NCBI GenBank assembly: GCA_041568335.1
Contig: JBFFZZ010000005.1
Location: 1 to 28,356, forward strand
Length of the DNA stretch: 28,356 nt
From: WVWW01 sp041568335
GTDB taxonomy: Bacteria > Acidobacteriota > Polarisedimenticolia > Polarisedimenticolales > Polarisedimenticolaceae
Direction: 5' to 3'
Part shown: piece after piece, positions 14,375-23,100 of the stretch
How the letters are laid out: each line of letters starts with the position of its first letter
Numbering within the stretch: the first letter of the stretch is position 1
Translations under genes and position numbers: made by a program
Notes under the pieces: generated by a model
Database searches by the model: none
What the model was told of the DNA's origin: nothing
Seen by the model: the letters and a program-made list of their open reading frames with translations, nothing else

Positions 14375-17300
14375 CGAAGCCTGCCCTCCGAGAGGATGCG
14401 GCAAAAGAGGTTGATCCGCTCCATCGCCTCGATCGTACGGGCGCGCGCGCAAACCAGTCCCGGGTTGCCCACGACGACCGCGAGACTTCGAGCTCTCGAC
14501 AGGGCGACGTTGAGGCGGTTGGGATCGAGCAGGAAGTTGAGGCCGCGGGGCGAATGCGACGCGTCGCTCGCGCACATGCTGATGACCACGACCGGGGCCT
14601 CCTGGCCCTGGAAGCGGTCCACCGTTCCCACACGCACCTCGTCCGGGAGAGCGCGGCGCAGGGCGCGGACCTGCATGTTGTACGGAGCCACGACGAGGAT
14701 CCCGTCGAGGCCGAGCCTGCCGGACACTCGCCCGTCGATCCCGGTGACCTCGCACGAAGCGAGACGCTCGACGAGCGTCGAGATCTTCTCGACCTCCTCG
14801 ATGCTCGTCTGGGTGTTGCCCTCGTGGATCACGGGAACGAACGCCAGGCCCGCGCCGCGCACGTCGGCTTCCAGCGTCTCATCGATCCTCACGATGCGAT
14901 TCTCGCAACCGGGCGCGGACCGCAACCGTCCGTCGTAGAAGGCGTCCGAGATCGTGCGGCAGAGGACCGGGTGCAAGCGGTACGAACGATCGAGGAACAC
15001 GCCCGCAGCCGGATCGATCGTCGCCGCTCCGTCGAGCGCGTACTCCAGCGTCGAACATCCGCTCTCCCCGGGATGCGCCCCCTGGGTCGGCTGGGGCAGC
15101 TGCACCGGGTCCCCGACGAGCACCAGGTTGCGCGCGCTACGTCCCATCCCGACCAGGTTGGCGAGCGGGACCTGGCCGGCCTCGTCGACGAACAGGTAGT
15201 CGAGCTGCCCTTCGAAGTCGTCGCGGCAAAACAGCCACGCCGTTCCTCCGACGAGACCGTGGCGCTCGAGCAGGCCGGCCGCAGCGGTCGTCGTGATGTG
15301 GCGCACCGTCGGGTAGCGCCGGAAGAACGGGTCGTCACCGTTACCGCCGGACTTGAGCGGCCGCAACTCCGCCGGACCGAGCTCGACACACTTGGCCAGC
15401 ACGTTGAGGATCGCCTTGTGGCTGTTCGAGGCCACGCCGATCGTCGCGCCGGACTCCAGCAGACCGACGATCGCGCGCGCCGCGGAGGTTGTCTTGCCGC
15501 TGCCGGGTGGGCCCTGGATCACCAGAGAGGAGTTCCGCAGCGCGGCGCACAACCGCGGGACCGCATCCGTCGCCGTCTCGTTCGCGCGTACCAACGGGCC
15601 GTCCTCGTGCCCCTCGATTTCCGGCGCGCGCCGTTCGAGGAAGTGGGCCAGCGCGCGTGGCAGCGCGCCCGTCTTCGCGTAGCGCTGGGCGAGGATCAGG
15701 ATCGAGCGGCTGATCGTGTCGGTTCGATACGAGTCCCTGGGGATCAGCGAGATCTTCCGCGGGGCGCTGCGCCCGAGGCGGTTCCAGGTGGGGATCGGGA
15801 ATTCCAACCGCACCGCGCCTTGCTCGTGAGCCATCGCGGTGACCTGCACCTGTAGATCGAGGTCGCCGTCGATGAAGCAACCGCTTCCGGCGTCGATCTT
15901 GGTGTGCTGCACCGGATCGAAGTCGTAGCGAAAGGTCCGCGAGTTGCCCGCGTCCCGTGCGGGTCGTCTGTAGTACAGCGAGGCCAAACAGTTGAAATCT
16001 TCGAACAGTTGCTCTTCGGTCTTCGCGGCCTGCTCGAAGAAGGCCCACCACGCCGGCCGGTCTTCCCTGCGGTGAAATTCGAGGAGCTGGGCCAGCAACG
16101 GCGCGAGCGCGGCTCGACCTCCCGTGCTTTGCCGCAACTCGGCGAGGACGCCTTCGCGCCGCTCGCGATCCTGGCGCGCTCGCTCGGTTTCGACCCGCTC
16201 CGGGAGTGGGGCGCCGGCGCCGGCCACCCGCTGCTCTCGCTGCGCGCGGAGCCACGTGGCGAGCTCCGCGGTCGATTCGCAGTCGTCACGGTTGTAACGG
16301 CGAATCTGGGCCAGGATGTCGGACCGTTGCCAGTCCGCCGGCTGGCCGCTCTGTATCCAATCGTCGAAGCGCACGACCGAGTCGAGCGCGGACTCGACCT
16401 CCGCCTCGCGACTCTCTCGGTACAACCGCTCGACGTGCTTCAGGGAGTACGACGGGGTCCCGATAAGGACGCCGTTGCGCACGACGCGATACAGGTCGAC
16501 AAACCGTCCCTCGCGAAGCATGGCGTCGAGCTCGACTTCCAGCGTCGCGTGACGCGAGGCCAATCGCTTCAGCGCGTTCGTCTCGTATGCGCCGTAGTGG
16601 TACACGCGCATCGACGGATCGCGCTCGATTCGCTCGAGCACCCAGCGCATGAAACCGATGAAGGCCTCGCGCTCCTGCGAGTCGTCGAAAGCCCACCATC
16701 CCTGGAAACCGCCCGCGGACTCGGCACCCCACAGATACTCGAGGCTCGTCGATTCCATGGGGTAGCCTTCGAGATCGAAATAGACGTCGAGCGAGGACGG
16801 GTCGGGCAGGGCGGTCAGGTCGGGCCCGCTGCGCAGGCGCTGAGGCGGCACCAGCTCGTACGCGGGTCGCGGCGTCTCCTCCGAGTCGACCTGCAGCCGC
16901 GCCTGCCGCGTCAGCCGTTCCAAAGTCATCGGGAGGATCCCCGTCACGGGACTGCCGTCGTGACTCGCGAGGGCCGCGCGTGTCGCGATCCCGCCCTGGC
17001 GGAGACGTCGGATCTGGGCCGCCGTGATGTCGGCGACCCGGGCCAGCCCGTCCGTGCGCAGCAAATGCGCCTCGGCCTCGGTCTTCCACGGAGTCAACCG
17101 GACACCGGGTTCGACCTCCGGGGTCGTGTCGAAATCGAACTCACGGTGGAAATCGACGAACTCCTGCCGCAACGAGGCGAAGAAGAACCGCAGGTCCGCG
17201 TGGCTCAACCGCACACGCTGCCCGTCCCCTAGAGCGAGCTCGACCGCGCCGACCCGCGCGCACTGGAGCGGCTCGAGCATGGACGCGTAACAACAGAGTT

Positions 17301-17727
17301 GGATCACCGCAGTCGGTTTGGCGCGCCTGGCCAGCTTCGCCTCGAGCGGTTCGTAGCAAAACGACCCCGGACCGGATTCGCCGTCCCTCCGGAGCAGGAA
17401 GTCACACTGACCGAAGAAGAGGCCGTCGGTCAGCGCCGCTTGATAGATCGCATCGGCGCCGTCCCGCAACGCGCGCCGCGTTGCCTCGACCGCATCGTCG
17501 CCGATCTCCACGACCGTCCGGCCTTCGGCTCGCAACGTCTCGAGCACCGACTTTTCGTGCTCGCGGCCCCGTCGCCGGATCAGGTCGAGCATCGGATCGG
17601 GCGTGTCACGGCTCAGCTCGCCGGGCCGCTCGAGATCGTACCGGGTCATCCAGCTGACGTACCGGGATTCCATGAAGGCGGCGAGATCGCTCGGGGAGAA
17701 GCGTAGTTGACCGTCGGCGTGGTGCAT
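14371..17727 (-). CDS. TM0106-type RecB-like nuclease fused to a UPF1/Dna2-type helicase
   Basis: This cytosolic 1118-residue protein has three parts. Residues about 10-170 form a RecB/Cas4-type nuclease: GREHE, GQCD (D109), E129-A-K131 and QLCCY (Q143, Y147). Residues about 310-495 are an RNase H-like YprB domain with DLE (318-320), HYGAYE and NRDDC (D481/D482). Residues about 715-1110 are a superfamily 1 helicase: Walker A GPPGSGKT (739-746), Walker B DEAGQ (848-852), VGDPVQLP, the motif GTVDRFQGQE and LNVALSRAR. Such TM0106-family proteins are thought to process DNA or RNA ends; this one has all catalytic motifs. I chose ATG 17727; the upstream extension is low-complexity and crosses a terminator. 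No ribosome site precedes it, and TAGACT at 17744-17739 would place the transcript start about 5 bases away, so it may be nearly leaderless. The ATGA overlap couples it to the next gene. Confidence 0.9.
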   Translation of the reverse strand: MHHADGQLRFSPSDLAAFMESRYVSWMTRYDLERPGELSRDTPDPMLDLIRRRGREHEKSVLETLRAEGRTVVEIGDDAVEATRRALRDGADAIYQAALTDGLFFGQCDFLLRRDGESGPGSFCYEPLEAKLARRAKPTAVIQLCCYASMLEPLQCARVGAVELALGDGQRVRLSHADLRFFFASLRQEFVDFHREFDFDTTPEVEPGVRLTPWKTEAEAHLLRTDGLARVADITAAQIRRLRQGGIATRAALASHDGSPVTGILPMTLERLTRQARLQVDSEETPRPAYELVPPQRLRSGPDLTALPDPSSLDVYFDLEGYPMESTSLEYLWGAESAGGFQGWWAFDDSQEREAFIGFMRWVLERIERDPSMRVYHYGAYETNALKRLASRHATLEVELDAMLREGRFVDLYRVVRNGVLIGTPSYSLKHVERLYRESREAEVESALDSVVRFDDWIQSGQPADWQRSDILAQIRRYNRDDCESTAELATWLRAQREQRVAGAGAPLPERVETERARQDRERREGVLAELRQSTGGRAALAPLLAQLLEFHRREDRPAWWAFFEQAAKTEEQLFEDFNCLASLYYRRPARDAGNSRTFRYDFDPVQHTKIDAGSGCFIDGDLDLQVQVTAMAHEQGAVRLEFPIPTWNRLGRSAPRKISLIPRDSYRTDTISRSILILAQRYAKTGALPRALAHFLERRAPEIEGHEDGPLVRANETATDAVPRLCAALRNSSLVIQGPPGSGKTTSAARAIVGLLESGATIGVASNSHKAILNVLAKCVELGPAELRPLKSGGNGDDPFFRRYPTVRHITTTAAAGLLERHGLVGGTAWLFCRDDFEGQLDYLFVDEAGQVPLANLVGMGRSARNLVLVGDPVQLPQPTQGAHPGESGCSTLEYALDGAATIDPAAGVFLDRSYRLHPVLCRTISDAFYDGRLRSAPGCENRIVRIDETLEADVRGAGLAFVPVIHEGNTQTSIEEVEKISTLVERLASCEVTGIDGRVSGRLGLDGILVVAPYNMQVRALRRALPDEVRVGTVDRFQGQEAPVVVISMCASDASHSPRGLNFLLDPNRLNVALSRARSLAVVVGNPGLVCARARTIEAMERINLFCRILSEGRLR

Positions 17728-17750
17728 GGGATCGGCCGAGTCTAGCAGCC

Positions 17751-17774
17751 AAAAAAAAGGCCCCGTACGGGGCC
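17751..17774 (-). terminator. Strong intrinsic terminator upstream of the helicase gene
   Basis: The perfect palindrome GGCCCCGTACGGGGCC (17759-17774) is followed on the minus strand by eight T residues (17758-17751), a textbook Rho-independent terminator. It ends the remnant gene at 17802-17939. Only 23 bases separate the T-tract from the helicase ATG, so the helicase needs its own promoter there or readthrough. Confidence 0.85.
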
Positions 17775-17801
17775 CGGACAAAAGGGGGGATGAAGAACGG
17801 A

Positions 17802-17939
17802 TCAAGCGTCGCGTTCCAGTTGAATCGTCAACGGAGCGTCCAGAGCGATCACCAGCGGCGTACCGGCGGGCAGGTCGACCGGGTCGACCTTGTTCTTCGC
17901 GGCGACGATCGCGCCGATGGCCGGTCGGCGAGGACACAC
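17802..17939 (-). pseudogene. C-terminal remnant of a glycine-zipper-type envelope protein
   Basis: A 45-codon minus-strand frame ending at TGA 17802-17804 carries a coherent C-terminus: AIGAIVAAKNKVDPVDLPAG followed by TPLVIALDAPLTIQLERDA. The PAGTPLVIALDAPLTI pattern closes many acidobacterial glycine-zipper proteins, where it follows a long Gly/Ala-rich region that is missing here. A strong terminator lies directly downstream, as expected for a real gene end. A GTG at 17939 could start it, but without a ribosome site. The best reading is a 5'-truncated relic with its terminator left intact; a short intact peptide gene is less likely. It overlaps the upstream region of the divergent PQQ-repeat gene. 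Confidence 0.5.
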
Positions 17940-17962
17940 CGGCGGGCCTCGGACGGGCGTCC

Positions 17963-17968
17963 TATACT
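17963..17968 (+). promoter_or_regulatory. -10 box of a possible leaderless transcript
   Basis: TATACT (5/6 to TATAAT) ends seven bases before the ATG at 17975, so transcription would begin at the start codon itself. There is no ribosome binding site in front of this ATG. No convincing -35 box is present at the expected position. Confidence 0.4.
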
Positions 17969-17974
17969 CGATCC

Positions 17975-19321
17975 ATGCAACGCGTCCGGATCACCGCTCT
18001 CGCGTTCGTGTTGATGTGCGGCGCGTCGCAACCCTCCGCCGATACCGCGGGAACAAGCTCGTGGTCCCAGTGGCGAGGGCCCCTGGGGACCGGCGTGGCG
18101 GTGCAGGGCGACCCCCCCGTGCGCTGGAGCGAGACCGAGAACATCGCCTGGAAGACGCAGCTACCGGGCAGGGGACTCTCGTCGCCGATCGTCCGCGACG
18201 GCCGCATTTTCCTGACCACCGCCATCCCCCAGGGGGAGCGACTCGAGACGTCTCGCGAACACGAAGACCACGGTGCGCACGACAACATGCCGCCGGATCG
18301 AAGGATGCGGTTCGTCGTGCTGGCCTATGACGCCGCGGACGGCTCGCTGGTCTGGAACAAGACCGTCCGCACGGCGCAACCCCACGAAGCCACGCACGTG
18401 ACCGGAAGCTGGGCCTCGCCCTCCGCGGTCACCGACGGCAAGCGGTTGTTCGCCTCGTTCGGTTCGCACGGGATCTACGCGCTCGATCTCGACGGCAACC
18501 TGCTCTGGGAGGTCGATCTGGGGGACATGCAGGTCCGCCACGCCCACGGGGAGGGGAGCTCACCGGCCCTTTACAAGGACACGCTGGTCGTCAACTGGGA
18601 TCACCAGGGTGAGTCGTTCCTCGTCGCCCTCGATGCCGCGGACGGCAAGATCCGCTGGAAAACGAAGCGCGACGAGATGACGTCGTGGTCGAGCCCACTG
18701 ATCGTCGAGGTCGAGGGCAAACCCCAGGTCATCGTCGCGGCGACGCGACGGGTGAGCGGGTACGACCTCGCCAGCGGCAAGCTCGTCTGGGAGTGCGAAG
18801 GGCTCTCGCGCAACGTCGTCTCCACGCCGGTTGCGTCCGGTGGGTTGGTGTTCGTGTCGAACAGCTACGACTGGCAGAAGATCCTGGCGATCCGCCCCGC
18901 CGGCGCTCGCGGGAACATCACCGGTACCGGGCATGTGGTCTGGGAGCGTAACCGCGATACCTCGTACGTGCCGTCTCCCTTGCTTTACCGGGACCGGCTC
19001 TACTTCTTGAAGCATCTCAACGGGGTCTTGACTGCCGTCGAGGCGGCCAGCGGGAAGACCCTGTTCGGCCCGGTTCGCCTGGGCAAGGTGCGCAACGTGT
19101 TCGCCTCACCGGTCGCCGCCGCCGGCCGCATCTACATCGCCAGTCGCGACGGCGTCACGCTCGTCGCCGGGGCGGGCTCCGAGTTCGAGCCCCTGGCGCT
19201 CAACGAGCTGGACGATTCCTTTTCCGCATCCCCGGCGATCGTGGGGAATGCTCTCTACCTCCGCGGCGACCGCTTCCTGTACAAGATCGAGCACCCGCGA
19301 CCGGCGGGCGAGCCCGAATGA
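17975..19321 (+). CDS. Exported PQQ-repeat beta-propeller protein
   Basis: This 448-residue protein has an N-terminal export signal (MQRVRITALAFVLMCGASQPS). The CGAS at 15-18 makes lipidation conceivable, but Met at -1 is unusual. The mature part is a run of PQQ-like blades, each with a hydrophobic strand, a Gly turn and W/LV-A-D-DGS--W: for example YDAADGSLVW, YALDLDGNLLWE, VALDAADGKIRWK, YDLASGKLVWE and VEAASGKTLFG. The opening WSQWRGP-GTG is the usual start of these propellers in Planctomycetes and Acidobacteria. There is no quinoprotein dehydrogenase active site, so it is probably a scaffold or substrate-binding propeller in the periplasm. The start at 17975 follows a TATACT box with no ribosome site. 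It converges on the BI-1 gene with only 9 bases between stops. Confidence 0.85.
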   Translation: MQRVRITALAFVLMCGASQPSADTAGTSSWSQWRGPLGTGVAVQGDPPVRWSETENIAWKTQLPGRGLSSPIVRDGRIFLTTAIPQGERLETSREHEDHGAHDNMPPDRRMRFVVLAYDAADGSLVWNKTVRTAQPHEATHVTGSWASPSAVTDGKRLFASFGSHGIYALDLDGNLLWEVDLGDMQVRHAHGEGSSPALYKDTLVVNWDHQGESFLVALDAADGKIRWKTKRDEMTSWSSPLIVEVEGKPQVIVAATRRVSGYDLASGKLVWECEGLSRNVVSTPVASGGLVFVSNSYDWQKILAIRPAGARGNITGTGHVVWERNRDTSYVPSPLLYRDRLYFLKHLNGVLTAVEAASGKTLFGPVRLGKVRNVFASPVAAAGRIYIASRDGVTLVAGAGSEFEPLALNELDDSFSASPAIVGNALYLRGDRFLYKIEHPRPAGEPE

Positions 19322-19330
19322 CATGACCGT

Positions 19331-20029
19331 CTAGTCGCGCGAGAGGAACAGCTGCAGGATGTACCAGAACATCAACGCGACGGAGGCGAACAGCTCCAGC
19401 GCGGCGGCGACGTAACGGTCTTCCGGGTAGTGATGGATGATCTTGCTGGTGTCGTAGAGGATTGCGGCACCCGCGAACGCGACCATGCCGACCATGAACC
19501 AGGTGCCGAGGCCGAAGCCGAAGATCACGCCGGCGACGATCGCCCCGAGGGCGACGAAACCGCCCCACCGGAGGATCGCACCCAGAAACGAGAAATCCTT
19601 GCGAGTCCAGAAGGCGATCGCGGTCAGCCCGGCAAACAGACCCACCGTGACGAGCGCGGCGCTGGAGATGACCCCGCCTCGGGCAAACGTGTCGGCGATG
19701 TACAGCAACGGCGCGAAGATGATCGCCTCGGCGATCACGAAACCGATCAGGGCGGCGTATTGCGCGCCCATGCTCGTCGAAGCGTGCGCCGTACGGCTGG
19801 CGAGCCAGCTGACCACCAGGAACCCGCCGAGGATCAACAGCCAGTTCGTGTTCGCGACGAAAAGAAAAATACGCTCGGCCAGCCCGCTCGTGAACAGCAG
19901 GAACTCGACCGCGACGAAGCCGAGGATGGCGCCGAACAGGTGGTTGTACGCGCGGGTGATGAAGCGGGCGCGGGCGTCCGATCCGAGGGACGAAACGGAG
20001 ATCGGTTCGGGGGAAATCGTGGGTTCCAT
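19331..20029 (-). CDS. Bax inhibitor-1 / YccA family membrane protein
   Basis: This 232-residue inner-membrane protein has seven hydrophobic segments: about 31-50, 53-75, 90-112, 119-140, 149-170, 175-195 and 208-228. A short Ser/Pro-rich N-terminus precedes them. Family features include the ARFITRAYNHLFGA start of the first helix, the GAILRWGG loop and ILYDTSKIIHHYPED near the end of the sixth helix, with the conserved Asp (D193) of the pH-sensing Asp pair known from the B. subtilis homolog. Bacterial members are calcium-leak channels or regulators of membrane proteolysis (YccA with FtsH); which applies here is unknown. The ATG at 20029 is preceded by AAGGAGA, and a promoter with an internal inverted repeat lies at 20058-20086. 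Confidence 0.9.
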   Translation of the reverse strand: MEPTISPEPISVSSLGSDARARFITRAYNHLFGAILGFVAVEFLLFTSGLAERIFLFVANTNWLLILGGFLVVSWLASRTAHASTSMGAQYAALIGFVIAEAIIFAPLLYIADTFARGGVISSAALVTVGLFAGLTAIAFWTRKDFSFLGAILRWGGFVALGAIVAGVIFGFGLGTWFMVGMVAFAGAAILYDTSKIIHHYPEDRYVAAALELFASVALMFWYILQLFLSRD

Positions 20030-20057
20030 GGACTTCTCCTTCGAAGGTGCTTGAGCA

Positions 20058-20086
20058 ATCATAATTACTTCTGTCGCAGAAGGTAG
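20058..20086 (-). promoter_or_regulatory. BI-1 promoter with an inverted repeat in the spacer
   Basis: On the minus strand TATGAT (20063-20058) is a 5/6 match to a -10 box, with a leader of about 22 bases to ATG 20029. The perfect inverted repeat CTTCTG-TCG-CAGAAG (20068-20082) fills the spacer, and the -35 position (20086-20081, CTACCT) is poor. A repeat in this position is typical of an operator or of an activator that bends the spacer. The regulator is not identified. Confidence 0.45.
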
Positions 20087-20101
20087 TTGTTCCTGAAACC
20101 T

Positions 20102-20130
20102 CTGCCAAAACACCGTTTTTCGAGTATGAC
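20102..20130 (+). promoter_or_regulatory. Promoter-like element upstream of giant secreted protein 1
   Basis: CTGCCA and TATGAC are separated by exactly 17 bases, with a T-rich spacer. The same 29-base layout recurs upstream of the second paralog (24511-24539), with 21 of 29 bases identical. Retention of this spacing in both copies suggests a shared promoter. The start would be near 20137, about 50 bases before the GTG. Confidence 0.4.
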
Positions 20131-20185
20131 TAACCTGTCGTTTTGGCCTACAGTGGCACCGCTTCCGCCGGCCTCAGGGGGTGCT

Positions 20186-23100
20186 GTGACGGACGAGCTC
20201 ATCCGCCGACAGACTTTTTTCCTGGCGGTCGGTCTGGCCTGCGCGCTCGTTCTCGTCGGACCGCCGGTTCCCGCGGAAGATCAAGACACGCCGCAGCAGC
20301 AACCGCGACCCGGGGAGGTGTTTCAAAGCGCCCCGGTCACGCCCTATCGATTCGACGGCAACGTCCGCGACCTGCCGCCGCCCCAACGTTGGAAACCGGG
20401 CGATCCGATCCGCGAGATCCCGCGACGCGCCTACTTCCACCCCTCCCAGCAACGCGACGACCGGGCCGCGGCGAACCAGGGCCTCGATCCTCTGTTGCGG
20501 TTCCAGCAGTACATGCCCGAGACGCTCCGCGCGTTCGGGGCCCCCGATCGCAACTTCGACGGACAGGGGTTCAGCGGCGTCCACCCGCCGGACACGGTCG
20601 GCGACGTCGGGCCGAACCACTACGTCCAGATGATCAACGACTCGGCCGGGGCGACCGTCCGGATCTACGACAAGGCTCTCCCGACACCCGCCGTGCTGGC
20701 CGATTTCACGCTCGACATGCTCGGCGGGGGACCTTGCGCGTTCGGTTTCGGCGATCCGATCGTCCTCTACGATCGCTTCGCCGACCGCTGGCTGCTGTCC
20801 GAGTTCTCGAGCACCGGCAACAGGCTTTGCGTCTACATCTCCCAGACCGCCGATCCCACCGGGTCTTATTTCAATTACGATCTGACGGCGCCGAACTTCC
20901 CCGACTACCCGAAATACGGGGTCTGGCCGACCGACGCGAATGGCGGCTCGGGCTCCTACATCGTGACCACCAACGAGGCGGGGCTCGGGATCTACGCCAT
21001 GGACCGGGCGACGCTGCTCGCCGGGGGCGCCGCGACCTTCCAACGATTCAGCATCGGCGACCTGCCGGGGTTCGCGTTCAACGCGGTGACGCCTGCCGAT
21101 CTCGACGGCCCGAACCCGCCGCCGGTGGGGACCCCCGCCGTGATCATGCGCCAGCGCGATACCGAGGCGCATGCCGGTCCCGTGGCCCCGGGCGACGTCC
21201 TCGAGATGTGGCACTACGACGTGGACTGGGTGACCCCGGGAAACACCACGCTCACCAAGCTCACCGACCTCGATGTCGCCGAGTTCGAGTCGGATCTCTG
21301 CGGCCTGTCGGCGTTCGCCTGTTTCCCGCAACCCGGAACCGGGACGACGCTCGATCCGCTCCGCGAAGTGATCATGAACCGGCTGCAGTACCTCAACTTC
21401 AACGATCACGAAACGCTGGTCGGCAATTTCGTCACCGACGTGGACGGGACGGATCACGGCGGGCTGCGCTGGTTCGAGCTGCGCCGGATCGGCGGTGCGG
21501 CTTCGCCCTGGACGCTCCATCAGGAAGGTACGTTCTCGCCCGATGCCGACAATCGCTTCATGGCCGCGAGCGCGATGGACCAGTCCGGTAACATCGCCAT
21601 CGGATACAACGTCACCTCGGCGACCACGTTTCCGAGTCTTCGCTACACAGGGAGGCTCGCGGACGACCCGTTGTCGACGATGACGCAGGGCGAGAACACG
21701 ATCGTCGCCGGCACCGCTTCCAACGACGAAAACCGTTACGGCGACTATTCGGGGATGAACCTCGATCCTGCGGACGACTGCACGTTCTGGTTTACGGGCG
21801 AGTACAACGCGACGGGCCTCTGGTCCACGCGCGTCGCATCGTTTCGATTCGATGCCTGTGGCTGTGATTTGCTCCCGCTTCCGCTGACGATCTCCGGCGG
21901 TATCGCCGGCCCCAACCAGGTCGATCTTTCCTGGAACGACTCCGAGCTTCCCGAGGTCACGGAGTACCGCGTGATGCGGTCGCGGACGAGCGGCGGGCCT
22001 TACACGACCATCGCGACGGTCCCGGACAGCAGCCCGGGAAACGGGAACAGCGGCAGCTACACGTATTCCGACACGACCGTCAGCGGAGGGATCGACTACC
22101 ACTACATCGTGCGCGCCTCGGATGGCGGCGCCTGCATCTCCGATCCGTCGAACGAGCTATCGGTCACAGCGACCGGCGTGTGCACCTTGCCACCCCTGTT
22201 CGCCGGCTTGAGCACGGTCGACGCACCGAACCTCGGAATCTGCACCCTCAACCTGGACTGGCCCGTGGCGGTCTCCGAGTGCGGCGGCTCGCTGCGCTAC
22301 GAGATCCACCGATCGACGGTCCAGGGTTTCTCGCCGGAGTCCGCCAACCTTCATGCGACGACCACCACGACGACGTTCTCCGATGCCGACCAGCTCACGA
22401 GCGGTGACGAATACTTCTACATCGTGCGAGCCATCGACGAATCGAACGCGGTGTCGGACACCAATACGGTCGAGGGCTCGGGGATCCCGCAGGGCGTGCC
22501 GGTCGCGCCGATCTTCGCCGACGACGGCGGCGATACCGGCGTGACGCAGCTGACGACGAGCGGTCCATGGAGCGTCCAGGCCTCCGGCGGCAACGCCGGT
22601 CCGGGCGTGTACACGACGGGCGACTACGGCGATCTCACCTGTGCCGACCTGGTGACGCCGTCGATCGACCTGGGCGTGGGGAATCGTTTGACGTTCTGGT
22701 CCAGCTACGACATCGAGGCGGGCTGGGACAAGGGCGAGGTCCAGATCTCGAACGACGGCGGCGGTAACTGGGCCCGTCTGGAGGTCGGCTATCCGGCCAA
22801 CTCGATCCGCACGAGCGATCAGTGCGGACTTCCCGCAGGCGACTACTTCACCGGCTCCGTGCCCACCTGGACGCGCTTCGAGGCCGACCTGTCCCCGTGG
22901 GACGGTCAGACCGTGACGATCCGCTGGCTGATGTCGAGCGACACCACCATTCGGGGGAACGGTTGGCTGATCGACGACATCGAGGTCGGCAGCCCGCCGA
23001 TGGCCTGCGACACGGCCATCGCCTGCGGTGACAACCCGACCGTCGACGTCACGCCGGACGGTCCGCTGACCGCTTGCACGCTTTCGCTTCCGCTGCTCAG

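Noticed and set aside
20174..22102. A 642-codon minus-strand frame
   Set aside because: It lies antisense to the N-terminal domain of giant secreted protein 1, which has clear motifs repeated in copy 2. The antisense product is Arg/Gly/Val-rich and featureless.
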